Counted from the stretch's first letter, positions 16,069 through 26,007 are shown. The stretch: 64,000 nt of DNA from Yinghuangia soli (GCF_021502675.1 NZ_JAKFHA010000031.1:5429-69428); one strand, 5' to 3'. Numbers and translations are program-made. The notes: generated by a model from the sequence alone, not told the origin.

Positions 16069-16650
16069 ATGCCGCGACCACGTACCACCAGCGATGCCGA
16101 CATCCTCGCCGCCACGGGGCGGGCCATCGGTGCGCACGGGCCCGGGAGGCTGACCCTGGCGCATGTGGGTGCCGAGGCGGGGGTCTCGCCGGCGACGCTG
16201 TCGCAGCGTTTCGGGTCCAAGCGGGGCCTGCTGCTGGCGTTCGCCGCGGATGCGGCCGCGCAGGCCGCCGGCCCGTACCTGCGGGCACGGGCGGCGTACG
16301 ACTCGCCGTTGGCGGCGCTGTACGCCGTCGCCGCGGAGAACGCCGGGCACATGTCCACGCCCGAGGAGATGGCGAACCACCTCGGGATGCTGCAACTGGA
16401 CCTGGCGGACCCGGAGTTCCGCGTGCATGCCGCCGCGCACACGCGTGCGGTGGACGCGGCGCTTCAGGAGCTGCTCGCCGACGCCGTCGCGCAGGGCGAG
16501 CTGCCGTCCGGCACGGATGTACGGCGGCTGGCGCGCGCGGTGCGGATCACCACGGACGGGTCGCTGCTGGGCTGGGCTCTCACCGGCGACGGCGATCCCG
16601 CCGCCCTGCTCCGCGGCGACCTCGACCACCTGCTCGGGAGGAACACATGA
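16069..16650 (+). CDS. TetR-family repressor
   Basis: A 193-residue regulator. The N-terminal helix-turn-helix (about 10-57) holds LTLAHVGAEAGVSPATLSQR, and the rest is the helical ligand-binding domain. GGGAGGAG precedes the ATG. It ends in an ATGA overlap with the dihydrofolate reductase-like gene, so repressor and target are one operon, behind a perfect palindromic operator. Confidence 0.92.
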   Translation: MPRPRTTSDADILAATGRAIGAHGPGRLTLAHVGAEAGVSPATLSQRFGSKRGLLLAFAADAAAQAAGPYLRARAAYDSPLAALYAVAAENAGHMSTPEEMANHLGMLQLDLADPEFRVHAAAHTRAVDAALQELLADAVAQGELPSGTDVRRLARAVRITTDGSLLGWALTGDGDPAALLRGDLDHLLGRNT

Positions 16651-17177
16651 CTTTCAGTGCCACGGTTTTCATCGGGACCAGCCTGGACGGGTACATCGCC
16701 CGCCCGGACGACGACATCGAGTGGTTGACCTCGCGCGGCGAGAAGGCCGGCGACATGGGGTTCTTCGCGTTCCTCGACACGGTCGACGCGGTGGTGCTGG
16801 GCCGCAACACGTACGAGACGGCGGTCGGCTTCGGTGCGGAGAACTGGCCGTACGGCGACCGGCATGTGGCGGTGCTGAGCACCACGCTCGCGGAGGACGC
16901 CGACCCGCGGGTGACCGTGTACCGCAGCCTGGACGCGCTGATCGCGGACCTGGACGGGCGCGGCTTCGCGCATGTGTACCCGGACGGCGGGCGGCTGATC
17001 CAGAGCTTCGTGCGGGCGGGCCGGGTCGACGCGTTCGTCATCAGCGTCGCGCCGGTCCTGATCGGGGCCGGGCACCGGCTGTTCGGGGAGCTGGCCGCGG
17101 ATGTGCCGCTGCGTCTGGAGTCGGCGGCGGATGCCGGCGGCGGGTTCGCGCAGTTGCGCTACTCCGTGGCGAAGTAG
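16647..17177 (+). CDS. dihydrofolate reductase-like (RibD_C fold) protein
   Basis: A 176-residue protein of the dihydrofolate reductase family with the typical start FIGTSLDGYIARPDDDIEWL and the nucleotide-binding loop VVLGRNTYE. Such stand-alone proteins are common in actinobacteria and are generally NADPH-dependent reductases of unknown substrate. The DGGRLIQSF and VLIGAGHRLF elements are intact. It is translationally coupled to the TetR gene, so its substrate may be the repressor's ligand. Confidence 0.88.
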   Translation: MTFSATVFIGTSLDGYIARPDDDIEWLTSRGEKAGDMGFFAFLDTVDAVVLGRNTYETAVGFGAENWPYGDRHVAVLSTTLAEDADPRVTVYRSLDALIADLDGRGFAHVYPDGGRLIQSFVRAGRVDAFVISVAPVLIGAGHRLFGELAADVPLRLESAADAGGGFAQLRYSVAK

Positions 17178-17319
17178 CGGCGAAGTAGTGGCGAAGCAGC
17201 GGGCCGCGGCGGCGGGTCCGGTGAACCGTTTCTTTACGGGGAACTGACGGGGCGGGGAGGAGAGTTGTCGGCGTCGGCGCGCCGGGAATCCAACCCCTTC
17301 CGGTGCCCTGCGTCCTACA

Positions 17320-17366
17320 CGCCGGTGGGCGCGTACCGAGGAAGTCCCGGTACGCGCCCACCGGCG
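17320..17366. terminator. bidirectional terminator
   Basis: A perfect 19-bp stem (17320-17338 with 17348-17366) and a 9-nt loop lie between the convergent reductase-like gene and gatD. Symmetry and position suggest that it stops both transcripts. Confidence 0.85.
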
Positions 17367-17409
17367 CTTCGCGCTGTGCTGCTCCTGTGCTGCTGTGCTG
17401 CTTCCGGGG

Positions 17410-18144
17410 TCAGCTCGCGGCGGCGCGGACGGCCTTGAGGCGTTCGGCGCGGAGCTGTTCGTGCCAGCGGTCCTCGAGCGGGGTCAGCGGGACGCCGGTG
17501 GCCCAGGTGAGGAGCAGGTCGGCGAGTCCGGGGTTGCGGGACATGACCGGACCGTGCAGGTACGTGCCGATGACCCGGCCCGCGTAGGCGCCCTCGCTGC
17601 CGTCGTCGGTGCCGTTGCCGAAGCCTGCGGTGACCCGGGCAAGCGGTTTGACGCCGGGGCCGAGGTGGGTGACGCCCTGGTGGTTCTCGAACCCGGACAG
17701 CGGCGGGAGGCCGAGCACGGGGTCGACGTCCGCGAGGACCTCGCCGACGCAGCGGCGGCCGACCGGCCCGCGACCGGACTTGACGTCGAGGAGTCCGAGG
17801 CCGGGCTCGACGCGGTCGAGGTCGTCGACGAACTCGTGGCCGATGATCTGGTACCCGGCGCAGACCGCGAGGAGGGTTGCGCCGCGGGCGACGGCCTGGC
17901 CGAGGCCGGGGTCGCGGCGCAGGCGCTCGGCGGCGAGGCGCTGCGGGCGGTCTTCGCCGCCGCCGATGAGGTAGATGTCGCCGGAGGTGGGGACGGGCTG
18001 GTCGGAGCGGACGTCGATGCGTTCGACGTCGATGCCGCGGAGCCGGGCCCGGCGTTCGACGATGAGGGCGTTGCCCTGGTCGCCGTAGGTGCTGAGGAGG
18101 TCGGGGTAGATCCAGACAAGCCGCAGTTTGCTCATGCCGATCAT
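17410..18144 (-). CDS. gatD: GatD, lipid II glutamine amidotransferase subunit
   Basis: A 244-residue class I glutamine amidotransferase. The nucleophile Cys lies in TLLAVCAGYQIIG and the catalytic His in YLHGPVMSRNP. GatD releases ammonia from glutamine for MurT, which amidates D-glutamate of lipid II in peptidoglycan synthesis. The ATG at 18144 overlaps the murT stop as ATGA; a second ATG at 18135 is in frame and close to the conserved start MSKLRLVWIYPD. Confidence 0.93.
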   Translation of the reverse strand: MIGMSKLRLVWIYPDLLSTYGDQGNALIVERRARLRGIDVERIDVRSDQPVPTSGDIYLIGGGEDRPQRLAAERLRRDPGLGQAVARGATLLAVCAGYQIIGHEFVDDLDRVEPGLGLLDVKSGRGPVGRRCVGEVLADVDPVLGLPPLSGFENHQGVTHLGPGVKPLARVTAGFGNGTDDGSEGAYAGRVIGTYLHGPVMSRNPGLADLLLTWATGVPLTPLEDRWHEQLRAERLKAVRAAAS

Positions 18145-19424
18145 GCCTGCGCCTCCTTGATGGTGCGGCGCAGCTGCTGGAACGCCGTGTAGTTGGCGAT
18201 GACTTCGATCTGTCCGGGCGGGCAGGCGGCGACCGCGCCGGCGAGGTCGTCGTGGACGGAGAACTCGAGGCCGGCGACGTCGAGGCGGACGGCCAGGTCG
18301 AGGCGGCGCTGGCCGAGGACGAACAGGGGGCGGCCGGCGAGCCTGGTGAAGTCGACGTCCCAGAGCCAGGAGGTGTCCTTGCCGTCCGCGTCGAGGGCGT
18401 TGACGGAGAGGAACACCGGGGCGGGTGCGGGGTCGATGAGGGAGAAGGTCTCCAGCCAGCCGGCGGGGTTCTTGGCGAGGAGCAGGCGCAGGTTGCGGCC
18501 GCGGTAGGAGACGACGTCGTAGCGGCCGGCGACCGCGGTGACGTTCTTCATGCGGGCGAGCGCGGACGCGGTGTCGACGCCGAAGACGGAGGCGACAGCT
18601 GCGGCGGTGGTGGCGTTGGCGCGGTTGGCGCGGCCGGGGAGCTGCAGGTCGAGGGGCCAGACCTGGCCGTCCGGGTCGACCATTTCCTCGCCGACGAGGG
18701 ACCAGGTGACCTGGGGGCGGCGGAAGTCGCAGTCGCTGCAGTACCAGTCGTCGCCGGGGCGGTGCATGACGCCGCCGCACGAGGGGCAGGACCAGGAGTC
18801 CTCCTGCCACATCTGGCCGGCCGCGACCCAGACGACATCCTTGGCGGACGAAGCGGCCCAGACGACCAGGGGGTCGTCGGCGTTGGCGACGAGGACGGCT
18901 TCGGTGCCGCGGAGTCCTTCGCGCCACTTCTCGGCGAGCATGCGGGTCTCGGCGGCCCGGTCGAGCTGGTCGCGGGAGAGGTTGAGCAGGACGATCGCGA
19001 TGGGGTCGGCGTCGCGGGCGACACCGGAGAGGTACTTCTCGTCGACCTCGATGACGCCGAACCGGGCGTCGCCTGCGCCGGCGAGGGCGGAGGTGATGCC
19101 GGCGGGCATGTTGGCGCCCAGGGCGTTGGAGACCACGGGTCCTGCGGCGCGCAGGGCTTCGGCCACCAGTCGGGTGGTGGTGGTCTTGCCGTTGGTGCCC
19201 GACACCAGGACCACCTGGAGGTGGTCGGCCAGTTGGGCCAGCAGATCGGGGGCGATACGCAGCGCGATCTTCCCGCCGATCACCGAACCGCTGCCCTTGC
19301 CTGCGCGGCGCGAGATCGCCGCGGTCACGCGGCTCGCGGTCACCGCCAGTTTGGCCCGCGGCGGCAGCGCCTCGGGACCGCGCGCGGGCCCGGCGCCCTG
19401 GCCCGGTACGGGGGTTCCTGTCAT
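18141..19424 (-). CDS. murT: MurT, lipid II isoglutaminyl synthase subunit
   Basis: A 427-residue Mur-ligase-like protein. The ATP loop VLVSGTNGKTTTTRL is near residue 75, and a four-cysteine zinc ribbon (CPSCGG and CSDCDF, about 205-230) is the insertion typical of MurT. Together with GatD it converts D-Glu to D-isoGln in lipid II at the membrane. The ATG follows GGAGGA about 10 bases upstream. It is first of the two-gene operon. Confidence 0.93.
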   Translation of the reverse strand: MTGTPVPGQGAGPARGPEALPPRAKLAVTASRVTAAISRRAGKGSGSVIGGKIALRIAPDLLAQLADHLQVVLVSGTNGKTTTTRLVAEALRAAGPVVSNALGANMPAGITSALAGAGDARFGVIEVDEKYLSGVARDADPIAIVLLNLSRDQLDRAAETRMLAEKWREGLRGTEAVLVANADDPLVVWAASSAKDVVWVAAGQMWQEDSWSCPSCGGVMHRPGDDWYCSDCDFRRPQVTWSLVGEEMVDPDGQVWPLDLQLPGRANRANATTAAAVASVFGVDTASALARMKNVTAVAGRYDVVSYRGRNLRLLLAKNPAGWLETFSLIDPAPAPVFLSVNALDADGKDTSWLWDVDFTRLAGRPLFVLGQRRLDLAVRLDVAGLEFSVHDDLAGAVAACPPGQIEVIANYTAFQQLRRTIKEAQA

Positions 19425-19529
19425 CGGTTGCGTTTCCTCCACCGGTCTCGCCGTGCCGCCGCGCGACCAGGCCGGCGGCCGTTCTCCTCGGAAACCCCCG
19501 CTGGTCGGGGGTCTGCGTGCATGTGCGGT

Positions 19530-20760
19530 CAGCCTATCGAGATCGGCCCCCCGCGGTGCGGAGGGCGCTCGGCGCGCGGACGCGGGGTCGGAGCACGTAC
19601 GGGGTGAATGCGGCGGAGAGGGCGAGACGGGACGGCGGGAGGGAACGGCGGGAGGGACGCGCACACCGAAGCCGCCGCTGCCCGAGACCGGCCTGCGCCG
19701 GGGCGTTGCTGCGCGGCGGAGGTGCGGGGGCGGCGTGGCGCTCGGGGTGGCCCCGCGGAAGGGGTGGTGGCTGTCGCGGCCCCGGAGACAGAGGGCCCGG
19801 CTCGGAAACGGCTTGCGCCTGAGTGCCGCGGTGGGTGGGCGGACGGGATGGCGGGCCGACAGGGTCGAGATCGGCTCGCGGCCCGACGGTCGCTGCGCTC
19901 GGTGCGCAGCGAGGTGGGGGCGAGGTGGGGGCGAGGTGGGGGGCACGGACGAGGCGAGGCGGCGTTCCGGGGCGTGGCGCTCGGGGCGGCTCCGCGGACG
20001 CGGTCGGCGGCGCGGGCGGTCTCGAAGCGCTCGGCGAGGTACGCGAATGCCACGGCGACGGGGACGGATTCGTCGGCGTCGGATGCCTGGGACGCCTCGG
20101 CGGTCCAGGGCGTTGCGTTGCCTGGACGGGGACCGTGAAGCGGACGGCTTCGGGGGCGTGCACGGGGGCCTCCACATGGTGGCGCGGCGTGGGGCCGTCG
20201 AGGCCGGTCCGAGGCGCAGCGGCGGCCGGCGAGCCGCGCGCGGGTCTGTCGGCGAACGCGCGGACGGAGCCGAGGGTGTCTCCAGAGGGGTGAGGTGACT
20301 GTCGCGGCTCCGGAGGTCGAGGGCCTCGGCTCCGAGACGGCTTGCGCCTGAGTGACGCGGCGGGTGGGCGGAGGGCGTGGTGGGGCCGAGAGGCGGCGTG
20401 CCGGGGCGTGGTGCTCGGGGGCGGCTCCGCGGAGGCGCGTCCGCATGCGGGTGCGGGAGGCGGGCTCGGCTGAAGGCGGCGCGGCGTGGTGGTCGTCGAG
20501 GCCGGTCCGCGGGGCAGTCGCGGGCGGGCTGCCCGGGTGCGCGGCCTGATGGCGGCGTGGACGAAGCCAGGGGTGCCGCAGGAAGGGTGGGGTGACGGTC
20601 GCCGGTCGCCGGTGCGCGGGCACCGGCTCCGGATTGGCGTGCGCCTGGGGGCTGTGGCGGTCGGGGCCACCGGTGACAGCGCGCGGCACGGGGAGGCGCG
20701 GCAGGGGTGGCCATCGAGGGCGGCCGGCGGTGGGCGTCGGCCTCACGGTGTGCGGGGGGC
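19530..20760. repeat. zone of degenerate dispersed repeats
   Basis: This stretch upstream of murT has no convincing gene. A block with ctgtcgcggc(c/t)ccggag, gagggc and then cggcttgcgcctgagtg occurs at about 19771-19825 and again at about 20299-20355, with a weaker third copy near 20591-20650. A second block, cgttccggggcgtggcgctc followed by a ggcggctccgcgg-like end, occurs near 19970 and again in changed form near 20400. Frames on the minus strand show the same peptide phrases in different reading frames, which points to DNA-level repeats. Confidence 0.6.
19996..20183 (-). pseudogene. partial broken copy of the gene at 21822-22718
   Basis: The DNA from ggacgcggtcggcggcgcgg to ggcctccac closely follows 22511-22718, the first ~200 bp of the hypothetical gene downstream. 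One frame still reads AYLAERFETARAADRVRGA against AHLAERFETARAADRVRIA in the intact copy. An internal segment of about 30 bp is missing and indels break the frame. The copy ends abruptly on both sides in repeat DNA. Confidence 0.75.
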
Positions 20761-21132
20761 GGGGGCGGGGTGCCGGGGAAACGCCGGTCCGTGACGGCCC
20801 CGCTCCGCTCGGCGGGAGCCCAGCCGTCGAGTGTGGCTCGCGGGTGCGCGCCCGATGCACGGGGCAGGAGGCGGGTGGGGAGCGCCTGAGGAGCGCTGCG
20901 GACGGGGTGCGTGGCGGCTTGCAGGGTGGGGTGGGCGGGACGCTGGGAAGCGCCGCTTCATCGTCTCCGTTCCGCTCGGCGGGTGGGCGTCCTGCCTGGG
21001 GAGCGAGGCGGGAGTGCGTTGACGCTGTGGGACACCGTGGAGTTCGTGCGTGCGTCGCCTGTGTTGCCGATGCCGGATCTGCCGGGCGTGCCCGATTGAG
21101 GAGGCCGGCGCGCTGGGTGCGCCGGCTGTCGG

Positions 21133-21684
21133 TCAGGGGGTTTCGGGGGTGTCGTCGGCGCCGCCCAGGGCGACTGCCACGGCGGTGTCGGCTACGGCGA
21201 GGGCGCCGAGGAGGACCATCCAGGCTTTTTCGCGGCGGTCGAGGGCGCGCCAGCGGCCTATGGTGCCGGCGCCGTCGGAGACATCCGCGGCTACTTGGAG
21301 CCAGGCCCATTCGGCGCCGTGGCCTCGGTCGAGGGCGCGCCACCAGCCGGTGGCGACGACGGTGTCGCGGATGCCGAGCCCGCGGGAGAGGGCGGAGGCG
21401 TCGCCGACGCCTGCGGGGCGGGCCGGGAGGAGGCGGCCGGCAGCCTGCGGGGCGACGGCTTGGGCGACGCCGACGGCTATGCGTCCGGCGGCCAGGACGC
21501 GCGCTGCGCCGAGAGCCCCGCGGGCGACGGCGGCGCGGCGGCGTGCCCGGTTGCTGCGGGCTGCGGCGCCGACGAGGGCGGCGGAGCTTGCCACCGACAC
21601 GGCGATTGCGGCTGCCGGATGCGGTGTTCTCGGTGCCGGCGCGCGCGTGTCCGCTGCGGCGCTCCTGGTCGACCCGCCCCCCAT
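21133..21684 (-). CDS. small membrane protein, unknown function
   Basis: A 183-residue protein with two or three hydrophobic stretches (about 24-43, 60-78 and 157-175). The middle, LSRGLGIRDTVVATGWW and WLQVAADVSDG, recalls the R-x-x-G-x-R-D pattern of DUF4267-like small membrane proteins, but I am not sure of that. AGGAGG lies just before the ATG, which makes the start reliable. It is the last gene of a leftward group. Confidence 0.65.
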   Translation of the reverse strand: MGGGSTRSAAADTRAPAPRTPHPAAAIAVSVASSAALVGAAARSNRARRRAAVARGALGAARVLAAGRIAVGVAQAVAPQAAGRLLPARPAGVGDASALSRGLGIRDTVVATGWWRALDRGHGAEWAWLQVAADVSDGAGTIGRWRALDRREKAWMVLLGALAVADTAVAVALGGADDTPETP

Positions 21685-21821
21685 GGTCCTCCTGCCTTTC
21701 CGGCCCCGTCCCCGTGTTGCCTGCTGCTGTCCGATGCGTTTGCGCTTCGTCAGCGCCCACTGTGCCCAACGGGGGGCCTGCGGCGCATCCGGATTCCGTG
21801 CGCGGTACGAGCGGTCTCTGT

Positions 21822-22718
21822 CTACCGGAGGTGCCGGCCGGTCGCGTCGCCTTCAGGGACGACATCGGGGGCCGGTTCGGTTGCCGTGCGGCGTGCGGGG
21901 GTGCGGTGGCGGGCGGACTCGGTGGTGACGGCGTCGATGCAGGCGTGGAGTTCGTCGGCGCGGGTGTGGAAGTCGGCGGCGCGGAAGATGTCCGTGTCGC
22001 GGGTGAGCCGGTCGACGTCGGCGTCGAGTTCCAGGGCGAGTTCGTACAGGCCGTGGTGGTTCGCGCCGGTGCGGGCGGTGGCGGCGAGTTCCTCGTGCAT
22101 GCGGTCGCGGGCGAGGTCGAGGGCCTCGCAGCGGACGGCCATGCGGTCGACGGCGAGGCGCATGGTCTCCAGGGCGTGGGTGTACTGGCGTACCGCGGCG
22201 GCGACCTGGTCGCGGAATTCGCGGGCGACGCGGCGCATGTCGTCGTAGGTGGTGCGCATGTGGCGGAGTTCGCCGAGGGTCCAGGTGTCCCAGTCCTCGC
22301 CTTCGCCCGCGAGGTCGCCGCGGGCGGCTTCGGCGGTGTGGGCGGCGACGCTTTCGAGGCCGGTGACGATCTCGTCGACGGTCTCGTGCGGGACGCGGAT
22401 GCCGGCGGCGCGGTCGGGCAGGGCGCGGAAGCCGGTGCCCAGGGCGAGCAGGTCGCGGACGGTGTCGCGGAGTTCGAGGCGGGCGGCCTGCAGTTCGAGG
22501 CGGGCGATGCGGACGCGGTCGGCGGCGCGGGCGGTCTCGAAGCGCTCGGCGAGGTGCGCGAATGCCTGGGCGGGGACGGGTGCGTCGGCCTCGGAGGCTC
22601 CGGAGGCCCCGGAGGACTCGGAGGCCGCTTCGGATGCCTCGGCGGTCCGGGCCGGCGGCGTTGCCTGGGCGGGGACGGTGAAGCGGACGGGTTCGGGGGC
22701 GTGCACGGGGGCCTCCAC
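21822..22718 (-). CDS. helical protein of unknown function
   Basis: A 298-residue mostly alpha-helical protein with no membrane segment. The first 50 residues are Ala/Ser/Glu-rich. From FAHLAERFETARAADRVR onward, long amphipathic helices suggest coiled coils, with a Trp-containing turn EDWDTWTLGELRHMRTTYDD in the middle. The start is uncertain: GTG at 22718 is the first usable codon after the PAP2-kinase gene and has a poor ribosome site. A broken copy of its first 200 bp lies at 19996. Confidence 0.6.
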   Translation of the reverse strand: MEAPVHAPEPVRFTVPAQATPPARTAEASEAASESSGASGASEADAPVPAQAFAHLAERFETARAADRVRIARLELQAARLELRDTVRDLLALGTGFRALPDRAAGIRVPHETVDEIVTGLESVAAHTAEAARGDLAGEGEDWDTWTLGELRHMRTTYDDMRRVAREFRDQVAAAVRQYTHALETMRLAVDRMAVRCEALDLARDRMHEELAATARTGANHHGLYELALELDADVDRLTRDTDIFRAADFHTRADELHACIDAVTTESARHRTPARRTATEPAPDVVPEGDATGRHLR

Positions 22719-22747
22719 GGTGGTGGTGCGGCGGGGCGGGAGGTCGC

Positions 22748-24700
22748 TCAGGCGCGGCGGGCGCCGAGGGGGCGGTACACGACCAGGCGGCGGCCCTTGG
22801 CGATGCGGAGCTGGGACGCGCCGGGGCGGACTTCGCCGTCCACGGCCAGGGGGGCGCCGGCCTGGATCTCGGTGAGGCGCATGGCGCGGGCGGTGGACGC
22901 CTCGTACACGCGGGAGCGGCCCAGGGTGCCGGACAGGACGGCGGCGACGAGGCGGATGCGGGCGGCAGGGCGGGCGGCGTCGACCAGGCGTACGTCGAGG
23001 AGTCCGTCGTGCAGGTTGGGGCGGTAGGCGGGGGCGAACCCGGGAGGCGCGTAGGCGCCGTTGCCGAGGAACAGCAGCCATACGGAGCGGGCGCGGCCGT
23101 TGACGCGCAGCTTGACGGGCCGGGCTTCCTTGAGGACGGCGACGAGGCCGACGAGCATGGCGGGCCACTTCCCGATGCGGCCTTCCATGGCCTCGCGGGC
23201 GCGGACCAGGTCGGGGTAGACGCCGAGGGAGAAGGTGTTGAGGAAGACCTCGGGTTCGGTCTCGCTGAGGGGCCCGAAGTCGTGCGTGCGGTCGCGGGCG
23301 ATCTCGGCCACGTCCACGAGGACGGCTTCACCGGCACGGACGGCGCGGGCGGTGTCCTCCAGGCGCTGGAGTCCGAGGTCGCCGGCGAAGTGGTTGAGCG
23401 TGCCGGCCGGGAAGACGGCCAGCGGGACGCCGAATTCGAGGGCCACCTTGGCGGCGGCGTTGATCGTGCCGTCGCCGCCCGCGACGCCGAGGACGACGCC
23501 TTCGGCCGCGGCCTGGCGCAGCATGGCGACGAGGTCGGAGCCGTCGGCGGCATCGGACCCGGCGCCGGATTCGGATTCTGCGCCGGATCCTGCGCCGGTT
23601 CCGGGGGCCGAGCCGTTCGCGGCGGCGGCCTTCGCGGCGGTGGCGCGGGCGTCGTCGCGGGTGCCGGGTTCGCGGTACGGGGCCGCATCGTCGCCGGGGC
23701 CGCCGCCGTTGCCGTTGCCGTCGGGGGTGTCGCTGTCGGCGGGGACGCGTTCCCACACGGTGGCGAGCGGCAGGAGTTCGCGGAGCCGGGGGGCGACTTC
23801 GCCGTCCGGGCCGGCCGAGGCGTTGACGACGACGACCAGGCCCTCGCCGCCGGACAGGGCCGGAACGACGATGCGCGGCTGCGGTGCGAACGCGGCCTGG
23901 ACCGGGCGCCGCGGCCACCAGCGCAGGGTGACCGCTGCCGAGGCGACGCCCAGTGCGGCCCCGGCGAGAACATCGCCGGGGTAGTGGACGCCGGTGTACA
24001 CCCGGGAGAACGCCACGCCGGAGGCGAGCACGCCCGCGGCAGCGCCGAGCGAGCGGGACTCGAGGGCGACGCCGGTCGCGAACGCGGCGGCGGAGGCGGC
24101 GTGCCCGGACGGGAAGGACGTGGTCCACGGCTGGCGCGGCAGGCGGCGCACGTGGGGGACCAGGTCGAGGACCGGGCGGGGGCGCTGCGTCCAGTTCTTG
24201 AGGAGGACGTTGGTGACCGTGGAGGCGATCGCGACCGAGCCGATGCCGCGGAGCGCGGCGCGGCGTCCGGAGCGTCCGCCGGACAGGGCCATGGAGCCGG
24301 CCGCGACCATCCACAGGTGCGAGCGGTTCGCGGAGCGGGACAAGGCGGGCAGGGCGCGGTTGGCCCAGGGGACGTGGTGCGAGGCGACCCACGCGAACGC
24401 GGCCTGGTCGGCGGCGTGGATGCGGCCCAGCAGGCCGGGGCGCACCCCCGGGCCCGAAGGGGCGGCGCCGGCCTTGCTGGCCACGCCGAGGGCGCCCGCG
24501 ACGCCGGCGGCGAGCCCGCCGACGGATCCGCCGACCGTGCCGGCCAGGGAATGCCCCATGCTGCTGCCCGCGGACGTCCCGGCGGGGCCGGCCGGCCCGC
24601 TCACCAGTCCGGCCAACAGGCCGCGCCCGCGGCCGGGGAACAGGACGGAGACGCCCTGCCGACCAGCCGGTCCTGCTGCCGCACGCCGTACCGAACCCAC
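22748..24700 (-). CDS. PAP2 phosphatase - diacylglycerol kinase fusion
   Basis: A 650-residue two-domain protein. The PAP2 domain (about 95-265) has all three phosphatase motifs: KNWTQRPRP, PSGH and SRVYTGVHYPGD. A Gly/Ser/Ala-rich linker (about 310-385) leads to a lipid kinase domain with GGDGTINAAA and FPAGTLNHFA, the ATP-binding boxes of DAGK/sphingosine-kinase-like proteins. One chain could thus remove and add phosphate on lipids at the membrane. The GTG at 24700 is the furthest start and weakly supported; the protein may begin later. Confidence 0.88.
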   Translation of the reverse strand: MGSVRRAAAGPAGRQGVSVLFPGRGRGLLAGLVSGPAGPAGTSAGSSMGHSLAGTVGGSVGGLAAGVAGALGVASKAGAAPSGPGVRPGLLGRIHAADQAAFAWVASHHVPWANRALPALSRSANRSHLWMVAAGSMALSGGRSGRRAALRGIGSVAIASTVTNVLLKNWTQRPRPVLDLVPHVRRLPRQPWTTSFPSGHAASAAAFATGVALESRSLGAAAGVLASGVAFSRVYTGVHYPGDVLAGAALGVASAAVTLRWWPRRPVQAAFAPQPRIVVPALSGGEGLVVVVNASAGPDGEVAPRLRELLPLATVWERVPADSDTPDGNGNGGGPGDDAAPYREPGTRDDARATAAKAAAANGSAPGTGAGSGAESESGAGSDAADGSDLVAMLRQAAAEGVVLGVAGGDGTINAAAKVALEFGVPLAVFPAGTLNHFAGDLGLQRLEDTARAVRAGEAVLVDVAEIARDRTHDFGPLSETEPEVFLNTFSLGVYPDLVRAREAMEGRIGKWPAMLVGLVAVLKEARPVKLRVNGRARSVWLLFLGNGAYAPPGFAPAYRPNLHDGLLDVRLVDAARPAARIRLVAAVLSGTLGRSRVYEASTARAMRLTEIQAGAPLAVDGEVRPGASQLRIAKGRRLVVYRPLGARRA

Positions 24701-24909
24701 TACTGCACCCGACCTCGACTCGGCCGCCGCCCCGGGGGTTCCGGGGACCGCGGCGGCTTACTTGCCCTGCCTGACCCTGCCTGACTCTGACGTACCTGCT
24801 GCGCTTGCTGCACGCGTCGTGCCGGCCGCACGCGTGGTGCTGCCGGCTGCGCCGCGCGGGCCGGACGGGTGCGCTGCACCTGCCCGGACCGTACCCGCGG
24901 CGCGGCCCG

Positions 24910-26007
24910 TCACCGGGCGAGCGCCCCGGACAGCCGCTCCAGCTCCTCCCGGTACTCGATCACCTGCGCCCACGGCCCGGGCCAGCCGCCCATGCCGTGC
25001 ACGGCCCCGGCGAACGCCCCGGCCAGTGCCGCGATCGAGTCCGAGTCGCCGGACGTCGCCGCGGCCCGGGCGATCGCGTCGACCGGCTCGTCCGGGTACA
25101 GCAGGAAGCACAGCAGCCCGGTGGCCAGCGCCTCCTCGGCGATCCAGCCCTCTCCCGTGGCGTTGCACGGGTCGCTGCGCCGGTCCGGCACGAGCAGCGC
25201 CGCGTCCAGCCGGGCCAGCACCTCAAGGCACTCTTCCCAGCCGCGCGCGATGAAGTCCTCCGGAGTGGTCCCGAACGGGCCGCGCCACAGCCGGTCGCCC
25301 AGCCAGTCGCCGTGGTAGACGCGGCGCTGCCCTTCGGCGTGCGCGCGCAGGTACGCCGGGAGGTCCTTCGGGGCGACCCCGGCGGCCATCGCATGGACGG
25401 CCGCCGCGGTGAGGTCGGAGGCGGCCAGCGCGGTGGGGTGGCCGTGCGTGAGCGCAGCCTGCAGCTGCGCCGCGGCGCAGCGGTCCGCCTCGCCGAGGCC
25501 GTGCTGCAGCGCGACGGGGGTGACCCGCATGTTCGCGCCGCAGCCTTTGGAGCCGCGGACGGTCGCGTAGTCCCAGTGCACGCCCTCGGCGAGGGCCGCG
25601 CAGGCCCGCATGCAGGTGTTGCCGGGCGCGCGGTTGTTGTCGGGGGAGTCCCACCACGCCAGGAACCGGCCGCGGAGGCGGGGGGTGAGGCGCTCGGGGG
25701 TCAGCGCGTGGCCGTCCTCGAGCGCGGAACCGAGGGCGTCGGCGACCGCGAGGGCCATCTGGGTGTCGTCGGTGACCATGGCGACGCCGCCGCGCAGGTC
25801 GAGTTCGCGCGGGCCGGGCAGATCGTGGCGGCGCATGATCTCCGCATAGCCCAGGAATTCGGTGGGCGCGCCGAGCGCGTCGCCGTATGCCAGCCCGAAC
25901 ATCGACCCTGCCACGTGGTCGTACGCCACCCGCAACCCCTTGGTGTCCGCGGGGCGTCCGCCCCGATTGCCCTGCGCGGCAGCGTAACGCCCGGGACGTG
26001 GGAGCAC
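24910..26007 (-). CDS. ADP-ribosylglycohydrolase family protein
   Basis: A 365-residue ARH-type hydrolase. The metal-binding motifs are visible: GLAYGDALGAPTEF near the start, VTDDTQMALAVADAL, and TSGDSDSIAALAGAFAGA near the end. Two Mg ions bound by these Asp residues drive removal of ADP-ribose from proteins or small molecules in this family. GTG at 25929, just before YDHVAGSMFG, is an equally good start and would drop an unmatched 26-residue tail. Confidence 0.88.
   Translation of the reverse strand: MLPRPGRYAAAQGNRGGRPADTKGLRVAYDHVAGSMFGLAYGDALGAPTEFLGYAEIMRRHDLPGPRELDLRGGVAMVTDDTQMALAVADALGSALEDGHALTPERLTPRLRGRFLAWWDSPDNNRAPGNTCMRACAALAEGVHWDYATVRGSKGCGANMRVTPVALQHGLGEADRCAAAQLQAALTHGHPTALAASDLTAAAVHAMAAGVAPKDLPAYLRAHAEGQRRVYHGDWLGDRLWRGPFGTTPEDFIARGWEECLEVLARLDAALLVPDRRSDPCNATGEGWIAEEALATGLLCFLLYPDEPVDAIARAAATSGDSDSIAALAGAFAGAVHGMGGWPGPWAQVIEYREELERLSGALAR

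Noticed and set aside
19529-21865. 778-codon minus-strand frame upstream of murT
   Set aside because: It crosses the real gene at 21133 out of frame and the same phrases occur in other frames elsewhere, as expected from DNA repeats.
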